The position numbers were made by a program, and so were the translations under genes. Below are positions 33,761-42,169 of a stretch of 64,000 nt of DNA, piece after piece; within the stretch, counting starts at the first letter, position 1; each line of letters begins with the position of its first letter. Source of the DNA: Enterobacter_D sp963521185 (lineage in GTDB: Bacteria; Pseudomonadota; Gammaproteobacteria; Enterobacterales; Enterobacteriaceae); assembly GCA_963521185.1 (NCBI GenBank), contig CAUQTV010000001.1, positions 62,001 to 126,000 on the forward strand. Direction: 5' to 3'. The notes beneath the pieces were generated by a model. The model made no database searches. It was given only the letters and a program-made list of their open reading frames with translations, and was not told the origin of the DNA.

Positions 33761-34549
33761 ATGCAACCTGACCTGCTTGATCGCGCGCATGCCGCGCATG
33801 TCTTACAGCAATTCCGTCGCTGTTCTCCGCTTGTTCACTGTATGACCAACGACGTCGTACAGACCTTCACCGCCAATGTCTTACTCGCTCTCGGTGCGTC
33901 GCCTGCGATGGTTATTGATGCCGGGGAGGCCGCGCAGTTTAGCGCGCTGGCTGATGCACTGCTGATTAACGTCGGCACGCTGACCGGCGATCGTGCGCAG
34001 GCGATGCTGGCGGCCATACACAGCGCCCGTGCTGCAGGCAAACCCTGGACGCTGGATCCGGTGGCCGTCGGGGCATTGTCGCTGCGCAGCGATTTTTGCC
34101 GCGACATTCTCGCGCTGCGTCCGGCGGCTATTCGCGGCAATGCGTCCGAGATCCTCGCGCTGGCGGGCATGAGCGCAGGCGGGCGCGGAGTGGACTCCAC
34201 CGATGCTGCCAGTGCCGCATTACCGGCAGCGCAGGCCCTGGCCCGGCAAACGCAGGCGGTGGTGGCGGTGACCGGTGAGGTGGATTACGTCACCGACGGT
34301 CAGCGCACGCTGGCGATCGTCGGCGGCGACGAGTTAATGACACGCGTGGTAGGCACCGGCTGCGCACTCTCCGCCGTGGTGGCCGCGAGCTGTGCGCTGC
34401 CGGGGGACAGGCTCACTAATGTGGCCTCGGCCTGCTGCTTTATGGCGCAGGCGGGCGCTGCGGCCACCGCTGCCAGCAACGGGCCGGGTTCATTTACCCC
34501 GGCCTTTCTCGACGCGCTCTATGCGCTGGACGCGGGGGCGCTGGTATGA
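33761..34549 (+). CDS. thiM: Hydroxyethylthiazole kinase
   Basis: 262-residue ribokinase-like kinase that phosphorylates 4-methyl-5-(2-hydroxyethyl)thiazole for thiamin salvage. Family motifs: CMTNDVVQTFTANVLLALGASPAM (thiazole site), DPVAVG, and the C-terminal anion hole VGTGCALSAVVAA. AGGAG lies 6 bases before the ATG, at the end of the TPP riboswitch expression platform. It overlaps thiD by 4 bases (ATGA). Confidence 0.97.
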   Translation: MQPDLLDRAHAAHVLQQFRRCSPLVHCMTNDVVQTFTANVLLALGASPAMVIDAGEAAQFSALADALLINVGTLTGDRAQAMLAAIHSARAAGKPWTLDPVAVGALSLRSDFCRDILALRPAAIRGNASEILALAGMSAGGRGVDSTDAASAALPAAQALARQTQAVVAVTGEVDYVTDGQRTLAIVGGDELMTRVVGTGCALSAVVAASCALPGDRLTNVASACCFMAQAGAAATAASNGPGSFTPAFLDALYALDAGALV

Positions 34550-35346
34550 AGCGAATCAATGCGTTGACCATTGCCGGCACCGATCCCAGCGGCGGGGCGG
34601 GGATCCAGGCCGATCTCAAAACCTTCTCGGCGCTCGGGGCCTACGGCTGTTCGGTGATCACCGCGCTGGTGGCGCAAAATACCCGTGGCGTGCAGTCGGT
34701 CTACCGTATCGAACCGGATTTTGTCGCCGCGCAACTGGACTCGGTGTTCAGCGATGTGCGCATCGATACCACCAAAATAGGGATGCTCGCGGAAACGGAT
34801 ATTGTCGACGCGGTGGCGGAGCGGCTCGCGCGTTATAAGGTGCAAAACGTGGTGCTGGACACGGTGATGCTGGCGAAAAGTGGCGATCCGCTGCTGTCGC
34901 CCTCGGCGGTGCACACGCTGCGTCAGCGCCTGTTACCGCAGGTTTCGCTTATCACGCCGAATCTACCCGAAGCCGCCGCGCTGCTCGACGCGCCCCATGC
35001 CCGTAACGAACGCGAAATGCACGAGCAGGGGCGGGCGCTGCTGGCCTCCGGCTGCGGTGCGGTGCTGATGAAAGGCGGTCATCTTGAGGACGCAGAAAGC
35101 CCGGACTGGCTGTTTACCCGCGACGGGGCCACGCGCTTTACCGCCCCGCGCATTCAGACCAAAAACACTCACGGTACGGGCTGCACGCTGTCGGCGGCGC
35201 TGGCGGCGCTGCGTCCGCGCCACGCGAACTGGCCCGATACGGTGAGGGAAGCGAAAGCCTGGCTTAGCGCCGCACTGGCGCAAGCGGACTCGCTGGAGGT
35301 CGGTCACGGTATCGGGCCGGTGCATCATTTCCACGCATGGTGGTAA
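34546..35346 (+). CDS. thiD: Hydroxymethylpyrimidine / phosphomethylpyrimidine kinase
   Basis: 266-residue bifunctional kinase converting HMP to HMP-P and HMP-PP in thiamin synthesis. The N-terminal TIAGTDPSGGAGIQADLKTFSALGAYG is the substrate/Gly-rich signature, and KNTHGTGCTLSAALAA carries the catalytic Asp-equivalent anion-hole region. Coupled to thiM and under the same TPP riboswitch. A short gap of 37 bases separates it from yegW; the lysozyme-like yegX that intervenes in K-12 is absent. Confidence 0.97.
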   Translation: MKRINALTIAGTDPSGGAGIQADLKTFSALGAYGCSVITALVAQNTRGVQSVYRIEPDFVAAQLDSVFSDVRIDTTKIGMLAETDIVDAVAERLARYKVQNVVLDTVMLAKSGDPLLSPSAVHTLRQRLLPQVSLITPNLPEAAALLDAPHARNEREMHEQGRALLASGCGAVLMKGGHLEDAESPDWLFTRDGATRFTAPRIQTKNTHGTGCTLSAALAALRPRHANWPDTVREAKAWLSAALAQADSLEVGHGIGPVHHFHAWW

Positions 35347-35383
35347 GATAGTCCTCCCGATGACATGGCCAGGATAAGAACAG

Positions 35384-36130
35384 ATGGAACAAGCGCATAT
35401 CCGGTTAATTGAGCAGGTGAAAGAGCGCATTGCCGCAGCGGATAACATGCCGCTGTACCTGAAGTTTGCCGAGACGGTGAAAAATGCCGTGCGCAGCGGA
35501 CTGCTGGCGCATGGCAATATTCTGCCGGGCGAGCGCGACTTCAGTCTGCTGACGGGCATCTCGCGCATTACCGTGCGCAAAGGCATGCAAACCCTCGAAG
35601 ATGAAGGCGTGGTGACGCGCTCGCGCGGTTACGGCACGCAGGTGAATAATATCTTTGAATATTCGCTGAAGGCGGCGCGGGGGTTTTCTCAGCAGGTGCT
35701 GCTGCACGGCAAAAAGCCGGATACTCTGTGGGTCAACAAAAAAATGGCGGCCTGTCCGCAGGAAGTGGCGGGGCAACTGGGCATTGAGCCGGGTGCCGAC
35801 ATGTTTTTACTCAAGCGCATTCGCTATGTGGATGGCGATGCCGTCTCCATTGAGGAGTCGTGGGTGCCCGCGCATCTGATCCACGATGTGGATGCCATCG
35901 GCGTGTCGCTGTATGACTATTTTCGCAGCCAGCGTATCATGCCGCAGCGCACGAAATCCCGTGTCGGCGCACGGATGCCGGACGCCGAATTTAAAGCGCA
36001 TATCCAGTTGGACAGCAGCGTGCCGGTTCTGGTGATTAGCCAAATCGCCTTTGATCAACAAAACCGGCCCATTGAGTACAGTATCAGCGTCTGCCGCAGC
36101 GACCTATACGTCTTTGTAAGCGAGGAGTAG
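35384..36130 (+). CDS. yegW: GntR/UTRA-family regulator YegW
   Basis: 248-residue HutC-type regulator. The N-terminal GntR winged helix (ILPGERDFSLLTGISRITVRKGMQTLEDEGVVTRSRGYGTQV, about 45-90) is followed by a UTRA effector domain with EESWVPAHLI and the usual C-terminal RSDLYVFVSEE. Function not known; its place beside the opposing yegTUV operon suggests that it senses a metabolite of that pathway. Its 3' end overlaps yegV by 27 bases on the other strand. Confidence 0.93.
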   Translation: MEQAHIRLIEQVKERIAAADNMPLYLKFAETVKNAVRSGLLAHGNILPGERDFSLLTGISRITVRKGMQTLEDEGVVTRSRGYGTQVNNIFEYSLKAARGFSQQVLLHGKKPDTLWVNKKMAACPQEVAGQLGIEPGADMFLLKRIRYVDGDAVSIEESWVPAHLIHDVDAIGVSLYDYFRSQRIMPQRTKSRVGARMPDAEFKAHIQLDSSVPVLVISQIAFDQQNRPIEYSISVCRSDLYVFVSEE

Positions 36131-37063
36131 CGCCTCACGCGTTGGTGCACAATCGCCGCCGCGCTGGCTTACCACCAGAGCGGCAATGGCATTGCCCAGG
36201 CTCACCGAATCCGCCAGGGAGAACCCTGACGACAATCCGGCCAGCACGCCGCCCGCATGGCTGTCTCCGGCACCGATGGTGTCGACGATAGTCGCCGGGA
36301 ACGCCGGAATATGCCCCTGCTCATCACCGTCGTAGTACCAGGCCCCGTCGCGGTCATGACGGATGATCAGCGGCGCGGCATACTGCTGCTGCCAGGCGCG
36401 CCCCAAATCCTCCTGCTCCACGTCCAGCAGCTGCGCGGCAATCTCCGCTTCCTGCCGATTCAGGGAAACGATCGGCTTCAGGTTCAGAATACGCGCCAGC
36501 AGCGGCGGGGAGATATCCTCAATGCGCGGGCCAAAATCGATAAATGGCGTCACGTCGGTGAGGGTCTCCAGCCAGCTGACCAGAATTTCCGCACAGGGCG
36601 CGGCCAGCTGGTAGCCTGAAAAATAGATCAGGCTGCCGGGCGGTACGTTTAAGCGCGAAACCCACTCTTCTCTCCACTGGCATTCGACGCCGCTAAACGA
36701 CATAAACGTGCGCTCGCCGTCGGGCTCCACCAGCGCCAGGCACCAGCCGTTATCGCCTTCGTCGGTTTTCACCACGCTTTCAATGCCGCGCTCGCTGAGG
36801 GCTTTGGCGATCATGTCGGCCCACACGCCACGCCCGACCGGCAGGGCATTTTGCGCCTTCACGCCAAGACGATGCAGCGTCACCGCAATGTTCAGCCCAC
36901 AGCCGCCAATGTTGACGCTCTGCTGTTTAAGTTCGATGTCACAGCCGCGCCAGGGTAACGAATAGGCGTTGGCAATGACGTCGATTACCGCGCCGCCCAG
37001 CACCGTGATTGGCCGCCGGGCTTCCAGTTGATGGGTAAGAGTGACGATATGACCTGCTTTCAT
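36104..37063 (-). CDS. yegV: PfkB-family sugar kinase YegV
   Basis: 319-residue ribokinase-type kinase. The second PfkB signature is VDTIGAGDSHAGGVLAGL with the catalytic Asp in GAGD. The N-terminal VLGGAVIDVIANAYSLPW and GGCGLNIAVTLHRLG match the substrate-binding region. Substrate unknown, most likely a pentose or ribosyl compound given the neighbours. Its start overlaps the yegU stop by 4 bases. Third gene of the yegT-yegU-yegV operon. Confidence 0.93.
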   Translation of the reverse strand: MKAGHIVTLTHQLEARRPITVLGGAVIDVIANAYSLPWRGCDIELKQQSVNIGGCGLNIAVTLHRLGVKAQNALPVGRGVWADMIAKALSERGIESVVKTDEGDNGWCLALVEPDGERTFMSFSGVECQWREEWVSRLNVPPGSLIYFSGYQLAAPCAEILVSWLETLTDVTPFIDFGPRIEDISPPLLARILNLKPIVSLNRQEAEIAAQLLDVEQEDLGRAWQQQYAAPLIIRHDRDGAWYYDGDEQGHIPAFPATIVDTIGAGDSHAGGVLAGLSSGFSLADSVSLGNAIAALVVSQRGGDCAPTREALLLAYKDV

Positions 37064-38064
37064 GCTTCCTCCCGCGCCTCGCGATAGGCCCTGAGTTTCT
37101 CACTGTAATGCGAAAAGTCGAGCTGATTCACGTCGTCTAACTGCTGCTTAAACGTGGCATCGATCGCGGAAACGCCGTGCAGCGCGCCGCAAATGGCGGT
37201 GGCCATCGCGCCGATGGTGTCGGTGTCACCGCCGAGATTCGCACACAGAATGGCACAGCGATTCGGGTCGGTTTGCGACAGTTCAACCATCGCAATCGCC
37301 GCCGGTACCGATTCGATGGTGCTGGTGCCGGTACCCACGAGCTGGTAAATCTGCTCGCTGGCCGACTCCACGCCCGTGGCATGACGCGCCAGATTTAACG
37401 CCAGCTCAATGCGTGCCGATAGCGAGGCGCTAAAGGTGGTGACGCGTTTCTCCTGCGCATGACGGGCCACCGAGGGCAGGGCATCGGCGATCCTATGCCA
37501 CGGTTCGCCGTCAATGGCGCGGGAAATCGCCCAGGCGACCACCACCGCACCGGCAATCGCCAGATCGGATTTATGCGTCGGACTGGAGGCCAGCGCCACC
37601 TGATCGATAAACTCATCGAGGGAGTGGGCAGGCAGCAGGCAGCCGAGCGGGGACGCGCGCATGGCGGCCCCGTTGGTCACGCCGTTGTTTTCCAGCGCGC
37701 TCACCGGTTTGCCGTCGCGAATGGCCTTCAGGGCGATTTTAGACGTCGGGCCGAGCACGTTTTTATTAAACGCATCGAAGCCCTCCGCCCAGCGCAAAAT
37801 ATGCTGACCGATAACGTCGGCATCAATCACGCCATTGCATTCAAAAATCGCATCGGCCAGACAGAGCGCCATCGACGTGTCATCGGTAAACTGCGCGCGG
37901 TCAAAGTAGCAGGCGGCGTTATTCTCTTTTGGACCCGGCAGAAAACGGTCGATCCAACCGAAATGCGCTTTTACCCGCGAGCGCGGCCACAGTTCCGATG
38001 GCATGCCCATCGCATCGCCCAATGTCTGGCCGTACAGCGCGCCAAGAATGCGTTGTGATTTCAT
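37060..38064 (-). CDS. yegU: ADP-ribosylglycohydrolase-family protein YegU
   Basis: 334 residues. The family metal-binding elements are present: GDAMGMPSELW near the start, FTDDTSMALCLADA, and GGDTDTIGAMATAICGA towards the end, which bind two Mg2+ in ARH/DraG enzymes. It therefore probably hydrolyses an N- or O-glycosidic bond of an ADP-ribosyl or ribosyl compound. Lying between a nucleoside-type transporter and a kinase, it could act on an imported ribosylated metabolite instead of a protein. Four-base overlaps with both neighbours show translational coupling. Confidence 0.92.
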   Translation of the reverse strand: MKSQRILGALYGQTLGDAMGMPSELWPRSRVKAHFGWIDRFLPGPKENNAACYFDRAQFTDDTSMALCLADAIFECNGVIDADVIGQHILRWAEGFDAFNKNVLGPTSKIALKAIRDGKPVSALENNGVTNGAAMRASPLGCLLPAHSLDEFIDQVALASSPTHKSDLAIAGAVVVAWAISRAIDGEPWHRIADALPSVARHAQEKRVTTFSASLSARIELALNLARHATGVESASEQIYQLVGTGTSTIESVPAAIAMVELSQTDPNRCAILCANLGGDTDTIGAMATAICGALHGVSAIDATFKQQLDDVNQLDFSHYSEKLRAYREAREEA

Positions 38065-39341
38065 TTAACGGTTTCCCCTGGAGTCAGCGCGGTATCGCGA
38101 CTGTCCACCGCAATGGCGGTGATTTCGTTGTCGGATTCGCGGAAGAAAATCATAAACAGCACGGCGATGATGGCGATCATAATGCCGCCAAACGCCCACA
38201 TGCCTGCCCAGTCAAATGTCAGGCCGTTGACCGGCTCTTTATAGGCAAACATTTTTTCCATCATCACGCCGCCGAGACGGTAACCCAGCAGGCTGCCGAA
38301 GCCCTGGCAGCACAGCGTAATCAGGCCCTGCGCCGCAGTACGCATATGTACCGGCGTTTTCTTGTCCACGTAAATATACGCGGTCACGTAGTAGAAGTCG
38401 TAGCTGACGCCGTGCATCAAAATGCCGAGGAACAGCAGGCCATAAGTGAAGTAGTTCTCAACCCCGCCGTAAACGAAAAAGGCGTAGCGAATGGCGGCGG
38501 TGATCAGGCCCAGCAGCAAGACCTTCTTAATACCAAAGCGTTTGGTAAAGAAGGGCAGCGCCAGCATAAAGAAGATTTCAGAGAACTGGCCGAGGGTCAT
38601 CCAGCCGGTGGCGTTTTTCATGCCGACTTCCGTCAGGTAGCCATTGGCGAAGATGTAGTAAAACGCCAGCGGCATCGCAAACAGGAACGAACAGATGAAA
38701 AACACTAAAAAGTTTTTATCGCGCAGCAGCACCAGCGCGTCCAGCCCGAGCATGACTTTAACGTCGAGCTTACCGGTGCTTTTCGGCGGCGTATCCGGCA
38801 GGAAGAGGGCAAACACACCCAGCACCACGGAGCTGCCGGCGGTCACTAACAGCGGAATGTTGGTCGGAGAAATATCGTCATAGCCGAGCATACCCGGCAG
38901 AAATCCGCAGGCGAGGCCGGACGCAATCCAGCCGATGGTGCCCTGCACTCGGATGCGCGGAAAGTCAGCTTCAACATCCTTCACGTGGCTAAAGGCGATG
39001 CTGTTGGTCAGCGCAATCGTCGGCATATAGGTCAACGAGTAGGCTAACAGCAGCGGGAAGAAATAGCGGAATTCGGTTTGCTGTGCGGCGAAGTAGATCA
39101 GAATCGCCCCGGCGAACATCAATACGGCGAGGACTTTTTGTGCGGAGAAGAAGCGGTCGGTGAGCGATCCCACCAGAATCGGCGAGAGTATCGCGGCAAT
39201 CGCGGTACAGGCGTAAGACCAGCCTATCTCACCGGCGGTAAATCCCGATTTACTCAACCACAGCCACAGCGGAACGAACCAGGCACCCCAGATAAACCAC
39301 TCAACAAACATCATGAACGACAGCTTAACAGTTGTTTTCAT
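38061..39341 (-). CDS. yegT: Nucleoside:H+ symporter-family transporter YegT
   Basis: 426-residue 12-helix MFS carrier of the NHS (NupG/XapB) family. The start MKTTVKLSFMMFVEWFIWGAWFVPLWLWL is the typical first helix; the ATG at 39339-39341 is preceded by AAGGGA. The longer upstream frame adds a non-homologous 42 residues and is rejected. First gene of the yegTUV operon. The 266-base gap to fbaB holds hairpins and no ORF I trust. Confidence 0.93.
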   Translation of the reverse strand: MKTTVKLSFMMFVEWFIWGAWFVPLWLWLSKSGFTAGEIGWSYACTAIAAILSPILVGSLTDRFFSAQKVLAVLMFAGAILIYFAAQQTEFRYFFPLLLAYSLTYMPTIALTNSIAFSHVKDVEADFPRIRVQGTIGWIASGLACGFLPGMLGYDDISPTNIPLLVTAGSSVVLGVFALFLPDTPPKSTGKLDVKVMLGLDALVLLRDKNFLVFFICSFLFAMPLAFYYIFANGYLTEVGMKNATGWMTLGQFSEIFFMLALPFFTKRFGIKKVLLLGLITAAIRYAFFVYGGVENYFTYGLLFLGILMHGVSYDFYYVTAYIYVDKKTPVHMRTAAQGLITLCCQGFGSLLGYRLGGVMMEKMFAYKEPVNGLTFDWAGMWAFGGIMIAIIAVLFMIFFRESDNEITAIAVDSRDTALTPGETVK

Positions 39342-39571
39342 CGAACATCCCTTCTTGCCAAGTAAGTAAGGTACGGCAATACCATACCCGTTAATAATAC
39401 CTTTTAAATACCTATGGGAAGATTCCTTGAACAGCATAACACTTTTTAAACATATGAATCGTGCCATAAGATTGTCCTTAAAAAATGACCGTCGGTTGAA
39501 AAGCGAAGCAGTCGGTACCAGGCTTAGTTTGCTTACCGGGCATCCGGCCTGTTAAGCCGAGGAAAAACCAC

Positions 39572-39590
39572 GTTCGCCATCCGGGCGAAC
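39572..39590 (+). other. Hairpin in the fbaB leader
   Basis: GTTCGCC, 5-base loop, GGCGAAC, about 18 bases before the fbaB ATG, close to the GGGAG ribosome-binding site. It could limit translation initiation; no T-tract. Confidence 0.4.
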
Positions 39591-39607
39591 CTTACGGGAG
39601 CATCGCT

Positions 39608-40660
39608 ATGACTGATATTACGCAGTTGCTTGGCAAAGACGCCGACAGCCTTTTACAGCATCGTTGTATGACTATTCCAGCCGATCAACTCTACCTTCCA
39701 GGACATGACTATGTGGACCGCGTGATGGTGGACAACAACCGTCCGCCTGCGGTGCTGCGCAACATGCAGACGCTTTACAACAACGGGCGGCTGGCGGGAA
39801 CCGGATACCTGTCCATTTTGCCGGTCGACCAGGGCGTCGAGCACTCGGCGGGGGCGTCGTTTGCCGCTAATCCGCTCTATTTTGATCCGAAGAATATCGT
39901 TGAGCTGGCCATTGAGGCGGGCTGTAACTGCGTGGCGTCTACGTATGGCGTGCTGGCATCGGTATCGCGCCGTTATGCGCACCGCATTCCGTTCCTCGTC
40001 AAACTCAACCATAACGAAACCCTGAGCTATCCAAACACCTTTGATCAGACTCTCTACGCCAGCGTCGAGCAGGCGTTTAGCATGGGGGCCGTGGCGGTGG
40101 GGGCGACGATTTATTTCGGCTCCGAGGAGTCGCGCCGCCAGATTGAGGAGATCTCTGCGGCCTTTGAGCGCGCACATGAACTGGGCATGGTCACCGTGCT
40201 GTGGGCCTACCTGCGCAACTCCGCGTTTAAAAAAGACGGTGTTGATTATCACGTTTCTGCCGATCTGACCGGTCAGGCAAACCACCTGGCGGCGACCATT
40301 GGCGCTGATATCGTGAAGCAGAAGATGGCTGAGAACAACGGCGGCTATACCGCGGTGAACTACGGCTATACCGACGATCGCGTCTACAGCAAACTGACCA
40401 GCGATAACCCTATCGATCTGGTGCGCTACCAGCTGGCGAACTGCTACATGGGTCGCGCCGGGCTTATCAACTCCGGCGGTGCGGCAGGCGGCGAAACCGA
40501 TTTGACCGACGCGGTGCGCACGGCGGTGATCAACAAACGTGCGGGCGGCATGGGGCTGATTCTGGGGCGCAAAGCGTTCAAGAAAAGCATGGCCGACGGC
40601 GTGAAGCTGATTAACGCGGTGCAGGATGTGTATCTGGACAGTAAAGTGACGATCGCATAA
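39608..40660 (+). CDS. fbaB: Class I fructose-bisphosphate aldolase FbaB
   Basis: 350-residue DhnA-type class I aldolase, the same length as E. coli FbaB. It cleaves fructose 1,6-bisphosphate by a Schiff base; the candidate Lys lies in the GADIVKQKM segment. Other family regions: LPVDQGVEHSAGASFAANP and VKLNHNETLSYPNTFDQ. In E. coli it is used mainly in gluconeogenesis. GGGAG at 8 bases precedes the ATG. It lies between yegT and the gat locus in E. coli, as here apart from the different downstream neighbour. Confidence 0.95.
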   Translation: MTDITQLLGKDADSLLQHRCMTIPADQLYLPGHDYVDRVMVDNNRPPAVLRNMQTLYNNGRLAGTGYLSILPVDQGVEHSAGASFAANPLYFDPKNIVELAIEAGCNCVASTYGVLASVSRRYAHRIPFLVKLNHNETLSYPNTFDQTLYASVEQAFSMGAVAVGATIYFGSEESRRQIEEISAAFERAHELGMVTVLWAYLRNSAFKKDGVDYHVSADLTGQANHLAATIGADIVKQKMAENNGGYTAVNYGYTDDRVYSKLTSDNPIDLVRYQLANCYMGRAGLINSGGAAGGETDLTDAVRTAVINKRAGGMGLILGRKAFKKSMADGVKLINAVQDVYLDSKVTIA

Positions 40661-40668
40661 ATATTTTC

Positions 40669-40745
40669 CCCTCACCCTAACCCTTTCCCGGCGGGAGAGG
40701 GGATGGTTTGCTCCCTCTCCCTGTGGGAGAGGGCCGGGGTGAGGG
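40669..40745. repeat. Imperfect palindromic repeat, REP-like
   Basis: Outer arms CCCTCACCC and GGGTGAGGG with nested CTCTCCC-type arms (GGGAGAGGGG ... CCCTCTCCC ... GGGAGAGGG). This kind of element is common between enterobacterial genes and may stop fbaB transcription. The rest of the 321-base gap 40661-40981 holds a CRP site and a short dyad (GTGCA-CA-TGCAC, 40856-40867) and no convincing ORF. Confidence 0.75.
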
Positions 40746-40832
40746 CATCAGATAACACCTAACTCTATTCAAAACAACATTTCATTTCATTCAAACACCC
40801 GTCCCGATCGACTTCACACTTCCCCCGTCTTT

Positions 40833-40848
40833 TGTGGAAAATGTCACA
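40833..40848 (+). promoter_or_regulatory. CRP site upstream of the enolase/ABC cluster
   Basis: TGTGG-AAAATG-TCACA matches nine of ten consensus CRP half-site positions; it lies about 140 bases before the enolase-family start codon, so a class I site is plausible. Confidence 0.7.
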
Positions 40849-40981
40849 CCCTCTCGTGCACATGCACAATAATTAAGCGTTTCTTAGCGGAAATTGTCTG
40901 AGGCACAGGCCATTTTTTCTGCATACATTGATATCTGAAACAGCTTTTCAAAAGTATAAATTCCTGACTCAAGGACTCTTC

Positions 40982-42136
40982 ATGAAAATTGAATCTGTAA
41001 ACGTCACCGTCTTTCAGTATCCCACGCGCCGCGTATCAGACACCGCGGGGCATTCGCACCCGGGGCCGGAAAGCCTGGCGAAAATGGCGATGCTGACCAT
41101 TACCGCAGACGATGGCAGCAAAGGGTTTTCATTCGCGCCGCCGGAAGTGGTGCGCCCCTTTGTGGTCAATACCTTCTTTCGCAAAGTTATGGTTGGCCAG
41201 GATCCGTTTAACCGCGAACGCATCTGGCAGGACCTGGCCCACTGGCAGCGCGGTAGCGCGCATCAGTTGACCGAGCGCGCCCTGTCGTTTGTTGAACAGG
41301 CGCTGTGGGATCTGATTGGCCGCAAGCTCAATATGCCGGTGTACAAACTGCTCGGCGGGTTCCGTGACAAAGTGCCAGCGTACGGCAGCACCATGTGCGG
41401 CGACGATCTGGAAGGCGGCCTCTCTACGCCGGACGAGTATGCCGCCTTCGCGGAAAAGCTGGTCGCACGCGGCTACAAAGCCATCAAACTGCACACCTGG
41501 ATGCCCCCGGTATCGTTCGCGCCAAACCCCAAAATGGACGTCAAAGCCTGCGCCGCCGTGCGTGAAGCGGTTGGCCCGGACATCGATCTGATGATTGATG
41601 GCTACCACTGGTACAGCCGCACCGAAGCGCTCTATATCGGTAAGGAACTTGAAAAACTCGACTTCGCGTGGTTTGAAGAGCCGATGGAAGAAGAGAGCAT
41701 GGCGTCTTACGCCTGGCTTGCCGAAAACCTCTCCATTCCGATTATCGGGCCGGAAAGCCTTGGCGGTAAGCACCACAGCCGTGCGGACTGGGTAAAAGCG
41801 GGCGCGTGCGACATTCTGCGTGCGGGCGCGAACGGCGTGGGCGGGATTTCGCCGACGCTGAAGGTGGCAAACCTGGCGGAATCCTTTGGCATGGATTGCG
41901 AAGTGCACGGCAACGGCGCGGCAAGCCTTGCGGTGATTGGCGCGATCAAAAACTGCCGCTGGTATGAGCGCGGTCTGCTGCATCCGTTCCTCGATTACGA
42001 CGAACCGGCGGCCTATTTAAACAGCATTGTTGACCCGATGGATGAAGACGGCATGGTGAGCCTGCCGAACCGCCCGGGACTCGGCGAAGACATTAATTTT
42101 GCGTATATCGAAGCCAATACCGTCAGCCACGACTGA
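40982..42136 (+). CDS. Mandelate racemase-type enolase superfamily enzyme
   Basis: 384 residues. Enolase N-terminal lid, then a (beta/alpha)7beta barrel with K169-x-H171 (in YKAIKLHTW), Mg2+ ligands D206, E232 and E258, and the H309-D277 dyad of the mandelate racemase subgroup. This subgroup abstracts the proton alpha to a carboxylate; most members are sugar-acid dehydratases, others racemases. K-x-H instead of K-x-K limits direct transfer of a known specificity. The chosen ATG follows AAGGA at 6 bases; the longer frame (start 40928) adds 18 residues not expected. It heads a probable operon with the ABC importer. Confidence 0.85.
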   Translation: MKIESVNVTVFQYPTRRVSDTAGHSHPGPESLAKMAMLTITADDGSKGFSFAPPEVVRPFVVNTFFRKVMVGQDPFNRERIWQDLAHWQRGSAHQLTERALSFVEQALWDLIGRKLNMPVYKLLGGFRDKVPAYGSTMCGDDLEGGLSTPDEYAAFAEKLVARGYKAIKLHTWMPPVSFAPNPKMDVKACAAVREAVGPDIDLMIDGYHWYSRTEALYIGKELEKLDFAWFEEPMEEESMASYAWLAENLSIPIIGPESLGGKHHSRADWVKAGACDILRAGANGVGGISPTLKVANLAESFGMDCEVHGNGAASLAVIGAIKNCRWYERGLLHPFLDYDEPAAYLNSIVDPMDEDGMVSLPNRPGLGEDINFAYIEANTVSHD

Positions 42137-42169
42137 CCCATAAAAACGTACCCTACAGGCGATATATAC

